A DNA stretch of 5,367 bases from a bacterium HR39. Lineage in GTDB: Bacteria; Pseudomonadota; Alphaproteobacteria; Geminicoccales; Geminicoccaceae. Positions 1 through 5,367 of the stretch are shown here, in pieces. The notes beneath the pieces are model-generated. The model was given only the letters and a program-made list of their open reading frames with translations, was not told where the DNA came from and ran no database searches. The translations under genes and the position numbers were made by a program. Numbering within the stretch: the stretch's first letter is position 1; each line of letters opens with the position of its first letter. Location: assembly GCA_002898955.1 (NCBI GenBank), contig BEIP01000127.1, forward strand, positions 1-5,367, in the 5' to 3' direction.

Positions 1-1630
<1,630 letters not shown>

Positions 1631-1638
1631 GGCCCACA

Positions 1639-1643
1639 CCTCC
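1639..1643 (-). promoter_or_regulatory. Ribosome binding site that sets the copA start
   Basis: GGAGG on the minus strand lies 8 nt before the ATG at 1628-1630. It overlaps the only nearby in-frame alternative start (GTG 1637-1639), which favours the ATG. Confidence 0.7.
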
Positions 1644-1659
1644 GCTCCGCCATGTGGAG

Positions 1660-1690
1660 CAGATGGACCTTCCAGCAACTGGAAGGTCAA
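1660..1690 (-). promoter_or_regulatory. CueR-type (MerR family) copper-responsive promoter of copA
   Basis: Read on the minus strand, -35 TTGACC (1685-1690) is followed by 19 bp and then CATCTG (1660-1665) at the -10 position. The spacer is filled by the dyad ACCTTCC-N7-GGAAGGT. A perfect 10-bp inverted repeat (1666-1675 and 1679-1688) surrounds a 3-bp centre. Half-sites, dyad and the long 19-bp spacing match the known CueR promoter of E. coli copA, where CueR twists the overlong spacer when it binds Cu(I). The -10 is a poor match to TATAAT, so basal activity should be low. A start point near 1653 would give a leader of roughly 23 nt to the copA ATG. The -35 contains the stop codon of the upstream ABC gene. 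The regulator gene itself is not in the window. Confidence 0.88.
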
Positions 1691-2688
1691 GGGGCGGAGG
1701 CGGGCTCCGGCGTGCGGTCCTCGCGGCCGCGGGCCACGAGGCGCAGGAACAGCTCCTCGAGGTCGGGCTCGCGGGTGGCGAGATCGCGCACGGCGAAGCC
1801 GGCGGCGCGAACCGCCTCCAGCAGATCCCCGATGCGGGTGCGGCTCGGCCGGTAGCGCACCACGAGCCAGCCGTCGTCCACGGAAAAGCCCAGCGCGCGC
1901 AGGACTTCGGGCAGGCCGTCCACCGGCGGTTCGGTGCGCACGCGGAGCTCCTTCTCGTCGAGGCGCGCCACCAGCTCGCGGGTGGCGCCGCAGGCCACCA
2001 GCCGCCCGTGGTCGATGATGGCGACCTGCCCGCACAGCGCCTCGGCCTCCTCGAGGTAGTGGGTGGTGAGCACCACGGTGGTGCCACGGGCGTTGAGCCG
2101 CTTCATGTAGGCCCAGAGCTGGCGGCGCAGCTCCACGTCCACCCCGGCCGTCGGCTCGTCGAGGATCACCACCGGCGGATCGTGGACCAGCGCCTTGGCC
2201 ACCAGCAGCCGCCGGCGCATGCCGCCCGAGAGCGTGCGCGCGTACGCATCGGCCACGTCAGAGAGGCCCAGCGCCTCCAGCAGCTCGTCGGTGCGGCGGC
2301 GGTGCTTCGGCACGCCATAGAGGCCGGCCTGGTACTCGAGGGTCTCGCGCGGGGTGAAGAAGGCGTCGATGTTGAGCTCCTGCGGCACCACGCCCATCAG
2401 ACGGCGCACGAGGCGCGGGCGCTCGTCGAGGTCGACCCCGAGCACCCGCACGGTGCCGGCGGTCTTGACCACCAGCCCGGCGAGGATGTTGATGGTGGTG
2501 GACTTGCCGGCGCCGTTGGGGCCGAGCAGGCCGAAGAAGGCGCCGCGCGGCACGGTGAAGTCGATGCCGTGCAGCGCCACCTTGTCCGGGCGTCCGCGGC
2601 CACCACGATAGACCTTGAAAAGCCCCCGCAGCTCGATGGCGGGGGCCGCGACGTCTTCGGGACTCGACGCGGCCGGATGCGCGTGCAC
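1687..2688 (-). CDS. yadG: ABC-2 type transporter ATP-binding protein, YadG-like
   Basis: The nucleotide-binding subunit of an ABC-2 type exporter, acting at the cytoplasmic face of the inner membrane with a separate permease. With the start used here (333 residues) the motifs are Walker A GPNGAGKST (56-64), Q-loop VPQE (Q103), signature LSGGM (153-157), Walker B VVILDEP (D177, E178) and H-loop TTHYLEEAE (H210). The stretches ILDEPTAGVD-ELRR and TTHYLEEAE closely resemble E. coli YadG as I recall it (308 residues). A C-terminal domain of about 100 residues follows, as in that family. The start is uncertain. GTG at 2688 has only a weak purine stretch upstream. Extending to GTG at 2742 (351 residues) overlaps the divergent zinc-finger gene and has no ribosome site. 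Homology begins around IELRGLF, about 15 residues into this version. No YadH-like permease follows. copA comes next, under its own promoter, so the transport partner and substrate are unknown. Confidence 0.9.
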   Translation of the reverse strand: MHAHPAASSPEDVAAPAIELRGLFKVYRGGRGRPDKVALHGIDFTVPRGAFFGLLGPNGAGKSTTINILAGLVVKTAGTVRVLGVDLDERPRLVRRLMGVVPQELNIDAFFTPRETLEYQAGLYGVPKHRRRTDELLEALGLSDVADAYARTLSGGMRRRLLVAKALVHDPPVVILDEPTAGVDVELRRQLWAYMKRLNARGTTVVLTTHYLEEAEALCGQVAIIDHGRLVACGATRELVARLDEKELRVRTEPPVDGLPEVLRALGFSVDDGWLVVRYRPSRTRIGDLLEAVRAAGFAVRDLATREPDLEELFLRLVARGREDRTPEPASAP

Positions 2689-2723
2689 GATGGGGCCCGT
2701 CCACGGGATGGAGACCGGAGGGC

Positions 2724-2975
2724 ATGTCGGTTGCCGAAGCACGGAGTAAAGGGATCGGGGAACACTACATCCTGGGCGGCGAGGAGGTGGTGATCGTCGA
2801 CTCGCTCCACGTGAGCTGCGACGGCGGCGGAGGCGTGCTCGGCCACCCGGTGGAGTACATCACGCTGGAAAAGGGCGGGGAGGCGGTGTGCAAGTACTGC
2901 GACCGCCACTTCTACCACGTGGACCATCCGCGCGTGCCGGAGATCCGCCGCAAGGGCGAGCCCTTCCAGCCCTGA
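2724..2975 (+). CDS. CHCC-type zinc-finger protein (zf-CHCC family, NDUFS6-like)
   Basis: A small protein of 83 residues with the CHCC zinc-binding pattern: C32 (HVSCDGG), H41 (LGHP), and C56 and C59 (VCKYC). This is the pattern of the zf-CHCC family (PF10276), which includes the zinc-carrying complex I accessory subunit NDUFS6 of mitochondria and short stand-alone proteins of Alpha- and Gammaproteobacteria. All four ligands are present and the length is normal. The function of the bacterial stand-alone members is poorly defined. A zinc-binding role is established for the family, and a link to respiratory complex I here would be inference. The ATG at 2724 has GGAG about 10 nt upstream (2710-2713), and the sequence from IGEHYILGGEE onward is typical of the family. 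It is the first plus-strand gene, head-to-head with the ABC gene, and is followed 27 bp later by the acyl-CoA synthetase. Confidence 0.9.
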   Translation: MSVAEARSKGIGEHYILGGEEVVIVDSLHVSCDGGGGVLGHPVEYITLEKGGEAVCKYCDRHFYHVDHPRVPEIRRKGEPFQP

Positions 2976-2987
2976 GGCGGCCCGCAC

Positions 2988-2994
2988 GGGGGAG
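2988..2994 (+). promoter_or_regulatory. Ribosome binding site supporting a TTG start
   Basis: GGGGGAG ends 8 nt before the TTG at 3003-3005. The first residues (MDIARWIERHA) are a normal beginning for an acyl-CoA synthetase, so the rare start codon is credible. Confidence 0.6.
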
Positions 2995-3002
2995 ACCGGC
3001 CC

Positions 3003-4517
3003 TTGGACATCGCCCGCTGGATCGAGCGTCACGCCGCCTTCACGCCGGAGCGGCCCGCGATCCGCTTCGGCGAACGGGTGATCACCTGGCGGGAGCTGGA
3101 CGCACGGGTGCGCAGGCTCGCCCGCGGGCTCGATTCGCGCTTCGGGCTCGGGCGGGGTGATCGGGTGGCGTGGCTCGGCCTCAACCACCCGGACATGCTG
3201 CTGCTGCTCTTCGCCTGCGCCCGGCTCGGGCTCGTTCTGGTGCCGCTCAATGCGCGCCTCGCCCCCGCCGAGCACGCCTACATCCTCGACCATGCCGGGG
3301 TCGAGGTGCTGTTCTGCGGCCCCGGCTTCGAGGAAGCGGGCGCGCGCCTCGCCGGCGAGCTCGAGGACCTGCGGGTGGTCGCGGCGGAGGGGCCGGAGGG
3401 GATCGACGCGCTGCTCGCCGAGGAGGGCGCCGAGCGCCATCCGCACGTGGACCTCTCCTGCCCGATCCTGCTGGTCTACACCTCCGGCACCACCGGCCGG
3501 CCCAAGGGCGCCGTGCTGACCCAGGCGGCGCTGTTCTGGAACGCCGTCAACAGCACCCACATGCACGACCTCGGCAGCGCCGACCGGGTGCTCACGGTGC
3601 TGCCCATGTTCCACGTGGGCGGGCTCAACATCCAGACGACGCCGGCCCTGCACGCCGGGGCGGAGGTGGTGCTGCTGGAGCGCTTCGACGCCGATGCCGC
3701 CCTCGCGGCCATCGAGGCCTTCCGCCCCACCCTCACCGTGCTGGTGCCGGCCACCATGCGGGCGCTGATCGAGCATCCGCGCTGGGAGCGGGCGGACCTG
3801 TCGTGCCTGCGCATGATCGCCTGCGGCTCGCAGGTGGTGCCGCTGCCGCTGCTCGAGGCCTTCAACGGGCGCGGCGTGCCGGCGGCCCAGGTCTACGGTT
3901 CCACCGAGACCTGCCCCATCGCCGTCTACCAGCGGGCGGCCGACGCCCTGCGCAAGCCCGGCTCCACCGGCAAGCCGGGGCTGCATGTGGAGATGCGGAT
4001 CGTCGATCGCGAAGGCCGCGACGTGCCGCCGGGAGAGCGGGGCGAGGTGTGGATCCGCGGCCCCAACGTCATGAGCGAGTACTGGCGCGACGAGAAGGCC
4101 ACCCGCGAGGCGCTGGTGGAGGGCTGGTTCCGCACCGGGGACGTGGGCGTGGTCGACGGAGAGGGGGATCTGTGGATCGTCGACCGCATCAAGGACGTGG
4201 TGATCTCCGGCGGCGAGAACATCTATCCGGCGGAACTGGAGGCGGTGCTCCACGCCGAGCCGCGGATCCGCGAGGCGGTGGTGGTGGGCCGGCCCGACCC
4301 CCGCTGGGGCGAGGTGCCGGTGGCGGTGGTGGTGCGCGCCGATCCCGCCCTGCGGGAGGAGGAGGTGCTGGCCCTGTTCGAGGGCCGGCTCGCCCGCTTC
4401 AAGCATCCGCGGGCGGTGGTGTTCGTCGAGGAGCTGCCGAGGAACGTGATGGGCAAGGTGCTGAAGTACCGCCTGCGGGAGTGGCTGGCCGGCGCGGGGG
4501 ACGATGTCCGGCCGTGA
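3003..4517 (+). CDS. AMP-forming acyl-CoA synthetase (ANL superfamily)
   Basis: A cytoplasmic enzyme that activates a carboxylic acid with ATP to an acyl-adenylate and transfers it to CoA. The 504 residues carry the class I adenylate-forming motifs in order: YTSGTTGRPKG (159-169, the P-loop), YGSTET (298-303), GWFRTGD (374-380; D380 binds the AMP ribose), DRIKDVVISGGENIYPAE (394-411, hinge and CoA region) and PRNVMGKVLK with the catalytic lysine K485. All key residues are present and the length is normal for fatty-acid or aryl-acid CoA ligases. The acid substrate cannot be read from sequence. Medium- or long-chain fatty acid and aryl acid are both possible, and MenE is less likely because no menaquinone genes are near. 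The start is TTG, supported by GGGGGAG (2988-2994) 8 nt upstream. The gene lies 27 bp after the zinc-finger gene, so the two are probably cotranscribed. The next gene starts inside its last 14 bases. Confidence 0.93.
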   Translation: MDIARWIERHAAFTPERPAIRFGERVITWRELDARVRRLARGLDSRFGLGRGDRVAWLGLNHPDMLLLLFACARLGLVLVPLNARLAPAEHAYILDHAGVEVLFCGPGFEEAGARLAGELEDLRVVAAEGPEGIDALLAEEGAERHPHVDLSCPILLVYTSGTTGRPKGAVLTQAALFWNAVNSTHMHDLGSADRVLTVLPMFHVGGLNIQTTPALHAGAEVVLLERFDADAALAAIEAFRPTLTVLVPATMRALIEHPRWERADLSCLRMIACGSQVVPLPLLEAFNGRGVPAAQVYGSTETCPIAVYQRAADALRKPGSTGKPGLHVEMRIVDREGRDVPPGERGEVWIRGPNVMSEYWRDEKATREALVEGWFRTGDVGVVDGEGDLWIVDRIKDVVISGGENIYPAELEAVLHAEPRIREAVVVGRPDPRWGEVPVAVVVRADPALREEEVLALFEGRLARFKHPRAVVFVEELPRNVMGKVLKYRLREWLAGAGDDVRP

Positions 4518-5168
4518 ACGGCGCACGGCCACGGCTGAGGCCGCCGGAGCGGAGCTCGGCACGCCGCGGCCGGTCACGGTGGTGGACCGGCGCATCCGCC
4601 GGCCCGTCTACCGCTACGCCGGCTTCGCGTGGTGGAGGGCGGGAGCGGGCGGCGCATCGCGCTGCCCATGCCCGGCACCATAGCCCAGTGGCCGACCCCG
4701 GGCGGGGAGCTGCTGCTGCGGCTCGCCCGCGGGGAGGGGCCGCCGCCGGGCTTCGACGACTGCGAGCTCGCCCGTACGGGCCCGCGAGGCGCGCTTCGAG
4801 CGCGACTTCGAGGCCGCCGTCGGGCTCGGGCAGTACCACGACGCCTCCGACGAGGAGCTGCTGGCGCGCTGGTGGTGCGAGGCGTCCGACCTGGACGTGG
4901 AGGCCAACGCCCGCCCGGCCTGCGCACCGTCGAGGTGGGCGGCGTGCGCGGACCCTTCCCGGCCTGGGAGCTGCGCGAACACGCCGAGCGGCATCCGGCC
5001 GATCCGGCCTTCCTCGAGCGCTCCGCCGGCGGTGCGCCGCTGTGGGCGTGGGAGCTGCGCGACGCCGGGCGTCTGCCCGAGCCGGTGCCCCATGTGGAAC
5101 AGCGCGGTCAGCAGGGCTGGGTACGGCTCGATTCCGACGGGGCGGCCGACCCGGGAGCGGGCGGATGA
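4504..5168 (+). pseudogene. Unrecognised gene broken by apparent single-base frameshifts
   Basis: The frame opening at ATG 4504 (MSGRERR...) is good coding sequence through YRYAGF (to 4626), then meets TAG at 4681-4683, giving only 59 residues. Coding-like sequence continues one frame back from about 4629 (VVEGGSGRRIALP) to about 4775. It moves to the first frame for about 4783-4915 (REARFERDFEAAVGLG, DEELLARWWCEASDLDVEANA) and returns from about 4918 (GLRTVEVGG, PAWELREHAERHP, WAWELRDAGRLP) to TGA at 5166-5168. One missing base near 4627, one extra near 4778-4783 and one missing near 4913-4918 restore a single protein of 221 residues. The first break is shown by a stop. The other two rest on composition, because the unshifted frame there is only arginine-, glycine- and alanine-rich text. 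I recognise no family, signal peptide or membrane segment. It starts 14 bases inside the synthetase gene and ends in an ATGA overlap, so it was built as an operon member. Decay and sequencing error are both possible. Confidence 0.6.
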
Positions 5169-5263
5169 GCTTGCGCCTCGCGCGGAATCCGGCCATGCCC
5201 GGGACGGATCTGGGTGCGGCCCCCGGCGGTCGCCCCGCGGCCTTCACCCTGCGCATCCCGTGA
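5165..5263 (+). CDS. Small hypothetical ORF of 32 residues, possibly the front of a longer gene
   Basis: The ATG at 5165 overlaps the stop of the preceding broken gene as ATGA, and GGGAG (5153-5157) lies 7 nt upstream, a well-placed ribosome site. The frame reads MSLRLARNPAMPG... to TGA at 5261-5263 and matches no family I know. The stop overlaps a GTG (5260) that opens the next frame. Since the adjoining gene seems to carry indels, this may be the N-terminus of the following ORF separated by one more frameshift, rather than a separate peptide. Confidence 0.35.
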   Translation: MSLRLARNPAMPGTDLGAAPGGRPAAFTLRIP

Positions 5264-5367
5264 ACCCGGTGGAAACCCGCATCGCCCTGCTCGACGCCCA
5301 TCCCCCCGGGGCGGAGGCCGTCGCCGGGACGGTGGCGCTGGCCGCGGCGGCGCGCGAGGAGGGGGCG
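5260..5367 (+). CDS. Hypothetical protein, N-terminal part, runs off the right edge
   Basis: From GTG at 5260 the frame is open for 36 codons to the window end, reading VNPVETRIALLDAHPPGAEA and then an alanine-rich stretch. Third positions are almost all G or C, as in the secure genes here, so this frame is probably coding. There is no ribosome site directly before the GTG. The GTGA overlap with the previous ORF suggests translational coupling, or else that the real start is at 5165 with a frameshift between them. Too little is visible to name a family. Confidence 0.4.
   Translation, partial: MNPVETRIALLDAHPPGAEAVAGTVALAAAAREEGA

Noticed and set aside
1666..1688. The perfect inverted repeat as a transcription terminator for the ABC gene
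   Set aside because: It has a 3-base loop and no T-run on the minus strand, and its half-sites and spacing to TTGACC match a CueR operator. A secondary terminator effect cannot be excluded.
2611..2640. TTGAAA (2615-2620) as a -35 box for the zinc-finger gene
   Set aside because: No AT-containing -10 hexamer occurs at 16-19 bp spacing, and the site is about 100 bp inside the opposite coding region.
2622..2646. An 8-bp stem (GCCCCCGC and GCGGGGGC) that could look like a terminator or attenuator
   Set aside because: It lies within the 5' coding part of the ABC gene, has no T-run and is readily explained by GC-rich codons for PAIELRG.
2397..4595. A 732-codon minus-strand frame opposite the zinc-finger and synthetase genes
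   Set aside because: It is antisense to two well-supported genes and overlaps the ABC gene in another frame. The translation is His-, Gln-, Arg- and Pro-rich with no domain.
3170..5263. A 697-codon plus-strand frame across the synthetase and downstream region
   Set aside because: Inside the synthetase it is an out-of-frame shadow. Only its last 32 codons, after the ATG at 5165 with a ribosome site, are kept as a possible ORF.
4399..5301. A 300-codon minus-strand frame opposite the broken gene
   Set aside because: It is Arg-, Pro- and Ala-rich without motifs, has no good ribosome site and overlaps the end of the synthetase. Plus-strand segments have more balanced composition.

Overview
The window is very GC-rich, bacterial and densely coded. 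It suggests a high-GC proteobacterium, probably a gammaproteobacterium. The grounds are a CueR-type copper promoter, a YadG-type ABC ATPase, a CHCC zinc-finger protein of the proteobacterial/mitochondrial complex I family, and strong G/C preference at third codon positions. I cannot place the genus.

Left half, minus strand. Reading leftward from a divergent point near 2690-2724, the first gene is an ABC-2 type ATP-binding protein closely resembling E. coli YadG (1687-2688). Next is a copper-exporting P1B-type ATPase, CopA (start 1630), which runs off the left edge. Between them lies a near-textbook CueR operator-promoter: a 10+3+10 bp perfect palindrome next to TTGACC with 19 bp spacing. The -35 box contains the TGA stop codon of the ABC gene, so copA has its own copper-responsive promoter directly at the end of the upstream gene. 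No MerR-family regulator and no YadH-like permease is in the window.

Right half, plus strand. A small CHCC zinc-finger protein (2724-2975) is followed after 27 bp by a class I AMP-forming acyl-CoA synthetase (TTG start, 3003-4517). Overlapping the end of the synthetase is a gene that I cannot assign and that is broken in this sequence (4504-5168). Its reading frame can be restored by three single-base corrections to a coherent protein of 221 residues. It is followed, through ATGA and GTGA overlaps, by a 32-codon ORF (5165-5263) and the start of another ORF (5260 to the right edge). Spacing and overlaps suggest one plus-strand operon.

Most other long open frames are antisense or out-of-frame shadows caused by the base composition. 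The copper ATPase, ABC ATPase, zinc-finger protein and synthetase are secure family calls. I do not see a convincing new system. The parts least explained by known families are the broken gene and the two small ORFs at the right edge.
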